NCBI GenBank assembly: GCA_028564925.1
Contig: CM053029.1
Coordinates: 292,600,832-292,664,831, forward strand
Reading direction: 5' to 3'
Length of the DNA: 64,000 nucleotides
Source: Lithobates sylvaticus
Lineage: Eukaryota; Chordata; Amphibia; Anura; Ranidae
In this document: piece after piece, positions 44,038-56,760 of the stretch
How the letters are laid out: every line of letters begins with the position of its first letter
Position numbering within the stretch: the first letter of the stretch is position 1
The notes under the pieces: generated by a model
The model's database searches: none
What the model was told of the DNA's origin: nothing
The model's input: only the letters and a program-made list of their open reading frames with translations
Position numbers and translations under genes: made by a program

Positions 44038-45481
44038 TAGGGATGAGCCGAACACCCCCCTGTTCGGTTCGCACCAGAACCTGCGAACAGACCTAAAGCT
44101 CGTGTGAACCCTATTAAGGTCTATGGGACTCGAACGTTCAAAATCAAAAGTGCTAATTTTAAAGGCTAATATGCATGTTATTGTCATAAAAAGTGTTTGG
44201 GGACCTGGGTCCTGCCCCAGGGGACATGTATCAATGCAAATTTTTTTTTTTTTAAACGGCCGTGATTTTAATAATGCTTAATGTGAAACAATAAAAGTGT
44301 AATATTCCTTTAAATTTCGTACCTGGGGGGTGTCTATAGTATGCCTGTGAAGGGGCGCATGTTTCCCATGCTTAGAACTGTCCCTGCACAAAGTGTCATT
44401 TTTGCAGGAAAAAAAATATTTAAAATCACTTGCGGCTAATGAATTGCCGGCTCCCGTAACACAGAGTCAACAGTCATTCATTGAAAGTCATTGATAAGAA
44501 AAAAGTCATTGATAAAAAAAAAAAAGCGTGGGGGTTTCCCCCAAATTCAATTACCAGGCCCTTCAGGTCTGCTATGGATATTAATGAACCCCGCTTGATA
44601 ATAAAAAAAAAAATGAGGTAGGGGTCCCCCTAAATATCCATACCAGACCCTTATCCGAGCACGCAACCTGGCAGGCCGCAGGAAAAGAGGGGGGACGAGA
44701 GCGCCCCCCCCTCCCTCCTGAACCGTACCAGGCCACATGCCCTCAACATTGGGAGGGTGCTTTGGGGGGTCTGTGACCCCTCAAAGCACCATGTCCCCAT
44801 GTTGATGGGGACAAGGGCCTCGTCCCCACAACCCTGACCATTGGATGTGGGGGTCTGCGGGTGGGGGGCTTATCGGAATCTGGAAGCCCCCTTTAACAAG
44901 GGGACCCCCAGATCCCGCCCCCCCCTTGTGTGAAATGGTAAGGGGGTACAAAAGTACCCCTACCATTTTACCAAAAAAGTGACAAAAATTTAAAAAATTA
45001 CAGGAGACGGTCTTTGACAATTCCTTTATTAAAATCTTCTTTCTTCTGGTCTTCCTTCTTCCTTTCTTCATCCTTCGGTTTCTTCATCTTCTTCTTCCAC
45101 CTTCTTCTTCCTCCGATCCGCTTCTTCTTGCTCTGGTCTTCTCGTCCGGCATCTTCTTCCACGGCGTCGGTGTCTCTTCTCTTCACTGTGTGAGGCTTCG
45201 CTGCATCTGACAGCTCATTTATAACAGAGGGCGGGGCCACCTGGTGATCCCGCCCCCCTCTGACGCACGGGGACGTCATGGGGACTTCCCTATGGCTTTC
45301 CCCATGACGTCAGAGGGGGGCGGGGGGATTTTGAGGGGACCCCACGCCATTTTTTTTTGGCCGGGGTTCCCCTTAAAATCCATCCCAGACCTGAAGGGCC
45401 TGGTAATTGAATTTGGGGGAACCCCCACGCTTTTTTTTTTTTTATCAATTTTTATCAATTTTTTATTTATCAATGATTTTC
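44038..45481 (+). mobile_element. hAT non-autonomous derivative, left part
   Basis: It starts TAGGGATGAGCCG after the 8-mer GATGAGAT and contains the same blocks as 19664-20670 and, inverted, 27540-28041. A Y-rich segment (45018-45180) and the GGTAATTGAATTTGGGGGAACC block follow. It is interrupted at 45481 by the L1 and resumes at 53676. Confidence 0.75.
45018..45180. repeat. Pyrimidine-rich CTT tract
   Basis: About 160 bp of nearly uninterrupted C/T with CTTCTT units inside the hAT derivative. Such strand asymmetry can form triplex DNA; that is inference. Confidence 0.7.
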
Positions 45482-46270
45482 TTTTGTTTACAAACTTTTT
45501 TATTGAGAAAATGTACAAGAATATACAGTATTATACATACTTTTAAAGTTATAATGATGTACAAACAGTGTGTCAGAGAGATCAATGACCGTGATCCTAT
45601 CGCGGTTATAGGTAAAGCACAACCAGAGCAGTCACAGTCCGTGGAGCATCGGTGACACAAGTGAAAGTCCAATTATCACTGACGCTAACATTTCCATCAT
45701 TACACAGAATCTAATATTCCTGTTGGACAGTACTGTTGAACATGAAAATGGCAAACTAACTTGTGCCAACAACCGAAAACAAAAACTAAAGGTTAACAAA
45801 AAATAAAATAAAATAAAGTAAGTGTTGAAGTGCACTGCATACTTGCAAGATTGCTTTATATGTAAGAATAAAGCCTTGGTCTAGACTTCGTCGTCTATTG
45901 AGCGGGTATTGCTATCGAAATCTTATAGATTATGAGTCTACCCCGGGGCAAGGCAATCTCTTCGACTTGAATTGTTTTATATCCAATTATTGATTACATG
46001 CTGGTATATTATTAATATTTATTTTAATGATTTTACCAATATGATTAATTTTCTCCCTATTTTTTAATTATTTTTAGTCGGGTCTCTTTTTATTATGTAA
46101 GGTCTCTTTATCTAAAAAATATTTTTATTAGACCTTTTTACATCTTGAAACTACATTTTTATACATAATTTCAACAAAGTTCTTCTAATAGAATTGGAAT
46201 TTTTAAAGAATATGGCCAATCTTACAAGTGACCACTAGATGGCATACATGAAGGATATTTCCTGATGGTC

Positions 46271-46408
46271 ATTTTTATCTACTACCACTGGATGTCACTA
46301 TTGAGTAGTCTCTCCTATTTTTATCTACTACCACTGGATGTCACTATTGAGTAGTCTCTCCTATTTTTATCTACTACCACTGGATGTCACTATTGAGTAG
46401 TCTCTCCT
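46271..46408 (+). repeat. Three perfect 46-bp tandem units with CTCF-like motif
   Basis: Units at 46271-46316, 46317-46362 and 46363-46408 are identical. Each contains CCACTGGATGTCACT (46285, 46331, 46377). Single related motifs flank the array at 46232 (CCACTAGATGGCATA) and 46437 (CCACTGGATGGCACT). Perfect identity indicates a very recent expansion or an assembly effect. Confidence 0.9.
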
Positions 46409-46641
46409 ACTTTTAGAAATCAATTTACACCTCCGGCCACTGGATGGCACTGTGATTGTTATTTATTATTAAACCATGAGGCTAAATTATTTCCTTATTT
46501 TCAGACCTTTATATGTAATAAAAATAGATTAATTTTCTCAGATTAGGATTGCATATGTCATCAAGTCCTACTATGTATGTCCAAATGTCAACTTTTAGTC
46601 GTTATTTACACCGCTGTCAGCACAGCGTCAATTGACCACTG

Positions 46642-46735
46642 TATAAATAGGCCCAGAGACACCTGACAGCCTTACCCTTTGACAAAGTCACGTGTGCTAG
46701 TGACGATACTAGTGAGGGAGGAAGGAAGTCAGGTG
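46642..46735 (+). ncRNA. TATA box plus decayed hammerhead motif
   Basis: TATAAATA (46642-46649) precedes stem I CACCTGAC/GTCAGGTG (46660-46667 with 46728-46735). CCC/GGG forms an inner stem and stem II GTCAC/GTGAC (46687-46691 with 46700-46704) is perfect. The core is altered (TTGACAA for CTGANGA, GATA for GAAA), so it should be inactive although all stems survive. Confidence 0.45.
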
Positions 46736-47903
46736 CCTATCGCTCTACTTCTGGTTTGCGGCCGCGACCGGAAGTTCATCTATGCTGATGCAAGAGAACT
46801 TTAAATGTGAGTGGATATTATTTTTGTTTCAATAAACCTGTTTTTTACTACACATTGGAGCGCTTCTTTGTACCTTTAACCCCTGCATGCTGATCTAACC
46901 CGTGAGTGACCCCTTACCCCTGGAGTGCCTTTTTGGATCGGAGTAGGAGTCCATAGGAGCCCATAGAAGCCTATAGGAGCCCATAGGAGCCCATAAGAAG
47001 GAGGACCCGGAAAGTGACCAGGCTTGCCACTTTAGAGGCTATCTGCTCCACTAGGCCTGTAGGGGCCGCAAATAGAGGTGAGAGGCTGGGGGAACTAGTA
47101 GGGTGCACCCCTGAAGTCAGCACAGAGCACTGCCTGCACGGATCATCACTGTGATCAACACAAAGATTCCTGAATATTTCTACTCACCTTCACTTATTCC
47201 AGAGCATTATGCTCTTCATTGTTCCAGATTGTGGACTTTATCGTTTATTTTCCGCCATTTTTTTCTTTACAAGCTGGGACTTGTAGTGCACCAAATTTTA
47301 CAATAATTTTTTTCAGCGATATTATTGTTTTGGTATCATCTGATTATACCATACCTACAGTGACACACTCTTTTCATCTGTATGGTCACTTTGTCATTAT
47401 TGTGGATATTTCTGCACATTCAATCATTAATTTCCCTTGCAATTTCCTTGCAATTCCCTTGCACTTTCAGAACCAATTTATCGGTTCTCTATTGGTTCTT
47501 TATTCACATATTTTGCACGTTGCACTGTGCACCTTTTTATTGCTAGAAGATTTCGTGTTCACTATTTTTAACCCAACTCCATCATCATTTTTACCCCAGC
47601 ACATATATTTATTTTCAGCACGGTTATTTTAGCACCATCACTTTTATTGAACATTTTTTCATTTTATACACACGTCTTATATTTATTCAATATTGTATGT
47701 GTATTGCTATTAAGGAATTTTATCTATTTAGTTCATTATTTTATGTTTTTATATATCTATTTATGTGAAAGGTCACTCATCTTTCGGATACTCTGAGCTT
47801 TGCAAACTGGTCATTTTAGATTATTTTTAGATTATTTATTGATTTACATAAGGGTTAGCGCCACATACCCTCTTCATTCAATGTTACCTTTACAAGTGTG
47901 AGA

Positions 47904-50900
47904 TCACTTATATGTTGGCTGCTTTCCTTTTCCATTTTTCTCCTTATTTGATTTAATAGTTTTTGGTTGAGCGCACTGGTTACCCCTATTATCTAAATCT
48001 GCCTGCCCCGGTGTAGGCCAGGGGTCCCATTTCTTTTCAAAGATCGGCATGGAGTCCATAAGTGTATGATGAATGCGTTCCATCAGTTTTATTGAATCCA
48101 TGCGGTAAATGACTTGCGGCCAGGGTACTGCCGCCTTCCGCCAATTCAGGGCTATGGCCCAGTGTGCTGCACTGAATAGTGTGTGTATTAATTTCTGTTC
48201 TGCGGGCAAGGTTCCCGGGATGTCATCAAAAAGGAGGCATATACGAGCTGAGAGGACAACATTGATGTCAGTGATCTGCTTTATCTTTTCAGATATTTTC
48301 TTCCAAAGGGGGTCTAAGTGTTTACAGCTCCAGAAGGTGTGGAGGAGAGAACCTACTTCCCCACAGCCCCTGAAGCACCTGTCTGAGACAAGAGGGAACA
48401 TCCTATGTATTTTACACGGGGTGTAGTACCATCTAGTATGTAATTTTACCACAGTCTCCTTTATAGCAATTGAGCGCGTACACTTATGCATATTTTCTAT
48501 CATATCACTCCATTCATCTGGTGTGATATTCAGTTCTAGGTCGGTTTCCCACGCTACCATGGCCTGTGATTTAGGTTCTGAATTGAAATCATTAAGGTGA
48601 CCATAGATTGCCGAGATCACCCCTCTACCCCTGGACCCCTCAGGACAAAGTGCCTCAAATGTAGTTTTAGGGTCTGCCCTCCACTGCACTATTGAATTCT
48701 GGAAGTAGTGGCGAATCTGTAAGTATTTGTAAAACTCCGAGTGGGGGATACCCCAATTCTGGTTTAAGTCTTCAAAGGAACGGAAGTTCCTCCCCTGAAA
48801 CAGTGAGCGTAGGGTTACCAAGCCGCGAGAGGACCAATGTGCAAAGTTAGATTCCGTCCCAAAGGCCCCCGGAAAGCCAGGGTCCCCTAGGAAGGAAGAT
48901 AGAGGAGCTGGTTTAGAGGACAGACCAAACTTATCCCTATATAGGGTCCAGAGGTAGAGAGACTGCCCCACCACCCTGTTAAGAGCTGCGATATCTCTTT
49001 ATTTTGTTTGGGCTGACCATAGAATCCCTGGGAGATAGTATGGCTTAATCGAGTCATGCTCAAAGCGTATCCAGGGAGTGCAAGGGGACGGGAAGTGCCA
49101 TTGGGCATGCTGGACCAGTCTGGCCGCCAGGAAATACTTCCATAAGTCGGGGCAGCTCAAACCCCCCCCACCCCTGGTCCTATACATCAGGTGTCTGCTA
49201 AGTCTGGGTCTCTTATCTTTCCAAATGAATTTCATTAATTCCCACTGCATGTGCCCAATTGTGGCTCGGGGCACATACAATGGGAGGGCCCTAAAATAAA
49301 ACAGCAATTTCGGAAGGATAGACATCTTGACTGCCTGAATACGGCCCAAAAACGAGATGTGGTATGGGGCCCACTGGTTTAGCAAGCTCCTAACTGTAGT
49401 AAAGATCTGTGGGTAGTTTCGTGCATAAGTCATCTTAAGGGTGGGAGCCAGTTTTACTCCTAGGTATTGTAAGGAATTAGGGGACCAGGAAAAATTAAAA
49501 CTACTTCAGGGACGTCACCAGCCGGTGCGGTAAATTAATAGGCATGGCCACACATTTGGTTGGGTTCACCCCCAGGCCCGATTCTAGTTGGAATTCTTCT
49601 AAGGCTACTAAAAGGTTGGGGAGGGAGGTCAGGGGGTCGGTCAAGAAGAGCAGAACATCATCTGCATAAAGGCTTAATTTATATGAGGATTCACATTTTT
49701 CATATCTTTTTATGTTGGGGTTGGAAGCTATATATCTGGATAGGGGCTCTATCGCTAAAGCGAACAATAGGGGGGATAAAGGACAGCCCTGTCTGGTGCC
49801 CCGTCCTAGGGTAAAGTAGTCCGAGGAGCAACCTGGGAGTTTTATACACGTCCGGGGATTGTTATAAAGGGCATGGAATCCGTTAACAAATCTACCAATG
49901 ATTCCAAATCTATGAAGGATTTTGTCTAAGTAGGGCCAAAGGACACTGTCAAAAGCTTTATTAATGTCAAGGCTAAGCATAAGGACTTTTCGTTAGTGGA
50001 GGTTAGCATCTTGAATAATGTTGGTGGCTAGGCGAATATTATCTGTTATCTGTCTTGTTGGGATGAATCCTGTCTGGTCAGGGGAGATTAGGGAAGTGAT
50101 TGTGGCCGCTAGTCTGTCCGCTAAAATGCGGCTGAATATCTTCAGGTCATTATTGATGACCGAAATGGGCCTGAAGTTTTGGGGGAGAGTATGATCCTTC
50201 CCGGGTTTAGGGATTAGGGACATATTGGCCATCAGCATGTCACTCGGGAAGGATTCACCAGAAAGGACCCTGTTGTATAGTTTGGTCAGTCTAGGAGCCA
50301 GTAAGTCAGCAAATTTTTTATAATACATGGCTGAAAAGCCGTCTGGGCCTGGGGTCTTTGCGGTTTTAAGAGAGGTCATAACAGCCTTCACTTCCTCTTC
50401 AGTACAGGGGGCATTTAGGGATTCCAGTTGATCCGCTGTCAGTTGTGGCAACCAGGTTGATTCAAGCCATGTTGGGGGCCTAAGGGGGTCGGGCGGGCTG
50501 GGAGCCTCCATAAGGGATTGGTAATAGGTCTTAAATATTTGTAGCACGGATTTGGGGTGAGTTGTGAGGTCCCCCTTACTGTCTCGTAGTCTGTAGGTGT
50601 GAGTTGATTGTGTGGATTGCTTCAGCTTTCTCGCAAACATGGTCGATGAGGAATTACTGTACAAAAGAAATTTGGCCTTAGACCATCTCAATGATTTTTC
50701 AGTTTGCTCGGAGAGGATAGCATCCAGTGCCCTCCTCTTCTGTTCAATTTGTGCTAAAATCTCGGGTTCCTGAGAGTGACCATGTCTGCGATACAGCCCA
50801 TCCAATTCACTCGTAAGTGTCTCTATATTCTGGATTCTTTGTTTCTTGCGGTCTGATGCCATGTGCATCAGTCTCCCCCGCAATACTGCCTTATGTGCAC

Positions 50901-51753
50901 CCCACAACGACGCCGGGGAGATCTCCCCAACCTCATTGTGAGCAAAGTATTCCGAGATATAAACTGAGATCTGAGAAAGCGCTACAGGGTCAGTGAGCAT
51001 AGAGTCATTGAGTCTCCACGTGCCCTGGGTTTTTGGGAGGCCCATGCAGGTATATGTACAGGTTACTATCTGGTGGTCAGACCACGGGCAAGAGTGAATT
51101 CTAGCTGCTGTGGAATTAGCTGCTAGGATAGTTGTGGAGAAAATGTAATCCAACCTGGAGTAACTGTCATGTGGGTGGGAATAAAAAGTGTATTCTCTAG
51201 CCCCCACATTATGGGCCCTCCAGGTGTCTATAAGCTGGTTTGACTTGATGAGGTACTGTAGGGTTTTGGGGAAGATGCTGGAGGCGTGGCCAGTCCTGCT
51301 CCTGTCAAGAGATGGATGGGCTACCAGGTTAAAGTCTCCCCCCACTATCATATGTGGGGAGTGGAGTTTATCTAGGGCCATAAAGAAATTCTTAAAAAAC
51401 GTAGCTTGAGCCTCGTTCGGGGCATATACAGATGCTATTGTGACAGACTTCCCTTGCATATTTCCTTTTACTATGACAAAACGGCTGTCTGGGTCCTTAT
51501 ATTCTTGTTGCAGCTCAAATTGTGTATTATGCCTAAAAAATATAGCAGCTCCGCGGGTCCTGGACTCATAAGTAGTGAAGTATCCATGGCGGAAGGTCTT
51601 ATCGAAATAGTGTGGGTGATTCTGGGTGGAGAAATGCGTCTCCTGAAGGAGCAAAATGTCCGCTCCCAATCTCTTGTATTCCCTAAAGGCCTTCCTTCTT
51701 TTAGTGGGAGAGTTAAAGCCCTTAAGGTTATGGGAAATTACCGTAATGCCCAT
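47904..51753 (-). pseudogene. L1 ORF2: endonuclease-reverse transcriptase
   Basis: This is the enzyme of target-primed reverse transcription. It starts MGITVISHNLKGFN; the AP-like endonuclease (residues 1-230) keeps N9, E38 (LLLQETH), SVYAPN, GGDFN, SRLDYIF and SDH. The reverse transcriptase has FRPISVINNDLKIFSRILADRL, MLSLDINKAFD, GTRQGCPLSP and the catalytic YADD. The C-terminus has the FRGCGEVGSLLHTFWSCK Cys/His motif and ends QPTYK. Damage is slight: a TAA stop at 49993-49995 between ILQDANLH-like sequence and MLSLD, a frameshift near 49500, and a TAA stop at 48999-49001. Length (about 1,280 codons) is normal for L1. Confidence 0.93.
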
Positions 51754-52505
51754 CGGGAAAATGTAGGTTGTAGCTTACCCGTTGTTTTGTGTGCCATGAG
51801 TCCAGAATCCGCAAGAACCACGTTTACATTGCTAAAGCTGCATTCATAGAAAGACCAATATAATGATACATATAATTTTAAACCTAGGTCAGAGGTTAAT
51901 GCCGTAGGCACCCCCCAACCCCCAGAGAAGCCGGGGGTAGGGCGAGCGCCCAGGAGCGTCAACCAGTGAGAGGCAAAATCTTGTGGGGTTGGTAGCAGTA
52001 CAACACTTATAGAGCAAAAAAACTGTAAAAAAAACTAAAATAAAATGGAAGAAGGAGCAATCCAAGACTAGACTCAAGTCCTGCGAGTGTAACAATCGCA
52101 GAGTAGGTTTCACTAGAGGCAGTCTCAGTGACAAGGGGGTCAGGGGTCTATCAAACACCCCAACCAAAAAAACAAAATAGGGGGCATGAGAAGGAGACAG
52201 CAGAGGGCAAAACAAAACAAAAACAGCGAAAAAGAAAGTGCCCTCCGCCCCAATTGCATCGATAAACTCAGACCAATTGCTCTAAACCTCCAAGCAAGGA
52301 GAGAGAGCCGATCCGCCCGAACAAATGAAGGGGGATCCCAAAAGGTGGCTTCTTGGGACTTCAGGGTCTCCATCTGGCTTGCTCGGAGTGGGGGGTAAAT
52401 CAGACGGACGCGACCGGACATCAGGTCAAGGGTGAGACAAGTGTTCTATTCATTCACATGCAGGCCTTCTTGTGTGCCCAGTAGAGAAGTGGGGAATTGC
52501 GCTGG

Positions 52506-53514
52506 TCAGTTAACTGTACGACGGTCCCTTCTAGGAGGTGGGGTGGCCCAGATGGCCGGAGAGCGGGGGGTGGATGGCATCCTAGGGTGGTCAGCTGCAT
52601 TCAGGAGGCCCAGCTTTACCAAAAGATCCTTCCCCTCTGAGATCGTAGTGACAGTATACGTGGTTCCATTGTGGGGAACTTGCAACTTAAAAGGGAAACC
52701 CCATCGGTACCTGATTCTGGCAGATTGCAGTACTGAGGTGACTTTTTTCATTCTTCTTCTTATAGCCAGTGTTGTAGGGGAAATATCCGGGTAGATTTGC
52801 ACCGCCACCCCGTCCAGTTGAATGTTAGGGGTATTTCGTGAGGCCCTCAAAATCTCCTCTGACTAGATAGTCCTTAAGGCAAAGAACAATGTCCCGAGGA
52901 GGTCTGTCATCCGGGGGTTTTGGGCGCAGGGCTCTATGCAGCCTGTCACAGGTAAAGGCTGTCGCTGGGGACTCCGGGAGCAGGGAGTGAAAGAGCTTCT
53001 GAATGGCCTGTGTTATGTCTGTGACAGTTTCAGGGACCCCCCTCACCCTCAGATTATTCCTCCTGTTCCTATTGTCAAGGTCCTCGAGGTGGGCTTGCAG
53101 GACCTGGACCGTTTCAGTGAGGGTCTCATGGTCCTTGCGGAGGTCAGCATGGGATAAGCACAGCTCATCATGTTTAGTTTCTAACAAGTCTGTTCTAGTG
53201 CCCAGAGCCGCTATTTCCACTGACAATGTGCTGGTGGATTTGTTCAGTTCCGACTGGAACTTTCTAGCCAGCCTGTCGTACATCGTGGAGAGGCTTTCCT
53301 CCAGGTCTGCTTTGGTAAGCTGGTGTGTGTACTCACATTCATTCGTGGAGTAGTCCGGGGATGGGATCGAGGCCTGCGAGGCCTGTGAGCACGCCGGAGC
53401 CGGCCCTGCCTGGGCGCCATCTTGGGACATCTTGTGTTGTTCCCGCACTCTAAGCAAATAAGTTGTTAGGGATCTTTGGGCTGGTTTGCCGCGGCGATTC
53501 TTGGGGCCCGGCAT
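52506..53514 (-). pseudogene. L1 ORF1: RNA-binding chaperone
   Basis: ORF1 protein coats L1 RNA as a trimer. The frame starts MPGPKNRRGKPAQRS with a basic, then Ser/Ala-rich N-terminus. A coiled coil follows (about residues 70-150: DLEESLSTMYDRLARKFQSELNK... to VQVLQAHLEDLDNR), then the RRM entry NRRNNLRVRGVPE and the C-terminal domain (RASRNTPNIQLDGVAVQIYPDISPTTLAIRRRMK...YRWGFPFKLQV). One frameshift near 52870 separates the RRM part from the C-terminal part; otherwise it is open to the stop at 52506. ORF1 and ORF2 are 750 bp apart. Confidence 0.88.
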
Positions 53515-53675
53515 GCGCTGGATGTTCCGCCAGGGGTTATAGGAGGTTTGGTGCTCAAATAATAGCTGTAAGGCCCCGGGGAGTCAGCTTTTGTCTCCGT
53601 TCCTTGCGGAGCTCTCAGCCCTTGCTTCCGTCCTGGATCACGCCGCGCATGCGCCCCCCTTTATCAATGATTTTC

Positions 53676-54105
53676 AATGAATAACTGTTCCCTGTGTTAC
53701 GGGAGTCGGCAATTCATTAGCCGCGAGTGATTTTAAATAGCTTTTTTTCCTGCAAAAATGACACTTTGTGCATGGACAGTTCTAAGCACGGGAAACATGC
53801 GCCCCCAGGCATACTATAGACACCCCCCAGGTACGAAATTTAAAGGAATATTACACTTTTATTGTTTCACTTTAAGCATTATTAAAGAATTATTAAAATC
53901 ACTGCTCCTGAAAAAAACGGCCGTTTTTAAAATAATGTTTTGCATTGATACATGTCAATTGATACATGGGGCAGGACCCAGGTCCCCAAACACTTTTTAT
54001 GACAATAAGTTGCATATAGGCTTTTAAAATTAGCACTTGAGATTTTAGACTTTTACAGGGTGCTCGCGGCTTTTCAAATTTGCCGCAAACACCCCAAATT
54101 GCAAT
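53676..54105 (+). mobile_element. hAT non-autonomous derivative, right part
   Basis: It resumes after the L1 with AATGAATAACTGTTCCCTGTGTTACGGGAG and runs in the inverted sense through the CCTGCAAAAATGACACTTTGTG and CCAGGTCCCCAAACACTTTTTATGACAATAA blocks. The expected GCTCATCCCTA end is missing or decayed near 54105. Confidence 0.7.
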
Positions 54106-54158
54106 GTTCATAACATAGTTATCAAGCCCTCCGATAAGGGGGGGAACTTGGAGGGGGG

Positions 54159-55190
<1,032 letters not shown>

Positions 55191-55192
55191 AC

Positions 55193-55316
55193 AGAATTTA
55201 AAATATAATATAGTAAAGAATACTAAAATGATTTTTATTTTAATTAAATTTTATTATTCTTTTTTTTAACAAGAAATTCATTTTATTATTCTTTACTATA
55301 TTATATTTTAAATTCT
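55193..55316. repeat. Perfect 30-bp inverted repeat
   Basis: The 30 bases at 55193-55222 (beginning AGAATTTAAAATATAATATA) are the exact complement of 55287-55316; the spacer is 64 bp, itself AT-rich. It could form a cruciform or mark an element end. Confidence 0.95.
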
Positions 55317-55659
55317 TTTTCGTTTATTATTATTTCAATTCTAGTAAAATGATCACAGTAATCCTAAAAGGACAAATGTATAATGTAGATCAATGTAATT
55401 ATTTGAAAGCTCTAAATGTGACATGCAGCAAAGTGAGAAAATCGCAAATACACATATATTTTTTACATATTTTTCATATAATTTTAACATTTAATAGCAT
55501 AAAGATGTTTAATAAAGTTTTTTTAACATTGTAAAAACGTATGCAGACGTTTGAAAGGGGTCATCCTAACAAATGGAATGGGGAAGACAAATTTTAAAGC
55601 AATAAGGGGATAAAAACACATATCTAAACAGGGGATAGAGGTGGACTATTCCAATAGCT

Positions 55660-55873
55660 AAAATGGCGGCCCAACAACTTCCGGAAATGGGCGGAAGTTG
55701 ACAGTAGTAAAAATGGCGGATCGCCCACTTCCGGTCACACGGAATGAATGGGCGGAAGATACCAGTAGTTAAAATGGCGGACCGTTCACTTCCAGTCTAG
55801 CGGAATGAACGATCCGGAAATAATCAGACAAGTCTATAGATACCAGTTAAAATGGCGGACCGCTCACTTCCGG
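55660..55873 (+). promoter_or_regulatory. Four tandem AAAATGGCGG / CACTTCCGG modules
   Basis: AAAATGGCGG occurs at 55660, 55710, 55771 and 55849 and matches the YY1 core (AANATGGCGGC). Each is followed within about 20 bp by an ETS-type CACTTCCGG (55677, 55726, 55787 with one change, 55865). Between modules, GCGGAATGA..CGGAAG sequence repeats. The array ends about 50 bp before a TATAAATA box. YY1/ETS modules are classical polymerase II promoter parts; binding is inference. Confidence 0.6.
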
Positions 55874-55925
55874 TTTAGCGGAATGAGCGGCCCGGAAGCA
55901 ATTAAACAAGACTACAGATAACAGT

Positions 55926-56003
55926 GTATAAATAGAGTTACCTAGTAACATTCAGCAGCTTCCTGAGGACGCAATAGTATTTGCAAAGTGCATAGAGGCT
56001 GCT
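55926..56003 (+). ncRNA. TATA box plus decayed hammerhead motif
   Basis: TATAAATA (55926-55933) lies 20 bp before stem I AGCAGCTT/AGGCTGCT (55954-55961 with 55996-56003). The core is CTGAGGA (55963-55969), an allowed CUGANGA variant, then an extra C, stem II GCAA/TTGC (55971-55974 with 55981-55984), then AAAG where GAAA is expected. Stem I and stem II survive; the GAAA box is damaged. Confidence 0.45.
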
Positions 56004-56760
56004 AGGATAAGAACTACGTCACTTCCGGTTAAACGAATAGGAGGCTTGGGACGCACACCGATACAGGAGAGACAGGCGATACCCTCACCCATCTATACCC
56101 ATTCAAACGGCTGGATACGTTTAGTGCCAACTGATAGGCACTTAAACATGTGAGTGAACCAATTTGTTTTTACCTTTTTATAAATAAATGCACAGACATA
56201 CTGCGCAATGATAGTTGTTTATTTCTCATGAGGTTGGATATTGGTCAAATTTGTATATTGGAAACAGCATAGACCTGAGACGAGTGGAGTGGTTATCCCT
56301 ACTAATGAACCAAAGGCATTCATTACACTAAAATCTGGTGAGTGGCCAATCTTTATGGTGGTGGTGGTGTCGTCACTATAATGGTGGACAAAGGCAAGCA
56401 CGGACACAAGGATTAGGAGGATTGAACCAATTTTTTACGCCGAACCATATATTTTTTTTTACGCTGAATATTGTTTTTTTCAACACCAGCAGAAATTACT
56501 GTGGACACTTATTGGTTTTGGTTTTATTTGGTTTGTTTTGTCTAATTTTTGATTTTTTTGGCACATAATAATCAACATTGGTGATCAGGGGTGGAATGTA
56601 GAGGTTAATATTGGTTATTAGCAATATTATTTTATTATCACTAGCGTTTAGAAAATTATAAATTTATTGTGGCATATTTTAAATGCATACTTGTTTGGAG
56701 CACTTTAAAAACACGCAACATAAAGGGTAGCGCAGTCAACATATACTTTTTCACATTCTT

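Larger units (their letters stand above)
45985..47895 (+). mobile_element. Penelope-like terminal region inside the L1 3' UTR
   Basis: Same layout as 1713 and 55191: CCACTAGATGGC motifs (46232-46451), TATAAATA (46642-46649), a decayed hammerhead (46660-46735), AATAAA (46831) with TTGGAGCGCTTC, then a long T-rich tail ending with GGTTAGCGCCACATACC (about 47855). No ORF. The join to the L1 lies just past the ORF2 stop; edges are good to about 30 bp. Confidence 0.6.
45482..53659 (-). mobile_element. Full-length L1 LINE, nearly intact
   Basis: Flanked by a perfect 16-bp duplication TTTATCAATGATTTTC (45466-45481 and 53660-53675). Reverse-strand order: 5' UTR (53659-53515), ORF1 (53514-52506), spacer, ORF2 (51753-47904), 3' UTR interrupted by a Penelope-like region (about 45985-47895), and a tail ending CTCAATAAAAAAGTTTGTAAACAAAA. 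Without that insertion the L1 is about 6.2 kb. Only one frameshift in ORF1, plus one frameshift and two stops in ORF2, are evident, so it is the youngest long element here after the Penelope-like copy inside it. Confidence 0.92.
55191..56760 (+). mobile_element. Penelope-like terminal region with promoter-like array
   Basis: Contains a 30-bp perfect inverted repeat (55193-55222 with 55287-55316), a tandem GC-motif array (55660-55873), TATAAATA (55926-55933), a decayed hammerhead (55953-56003), ATAAATAAATG (56181) and an AT-rich tail closing with TTGGAGCAC (56694) and GGTAGCGCAGTCAACATATAC (56726). The ending matches the tails of the other copies. No ORF. Confidence 0.55.

Noticed and set aside
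49560-49814. Plus-strand frames across 47904-51753
   Set aside because: Antisense shadows of the L1 ORF2 coding strand, with no motif of their own.
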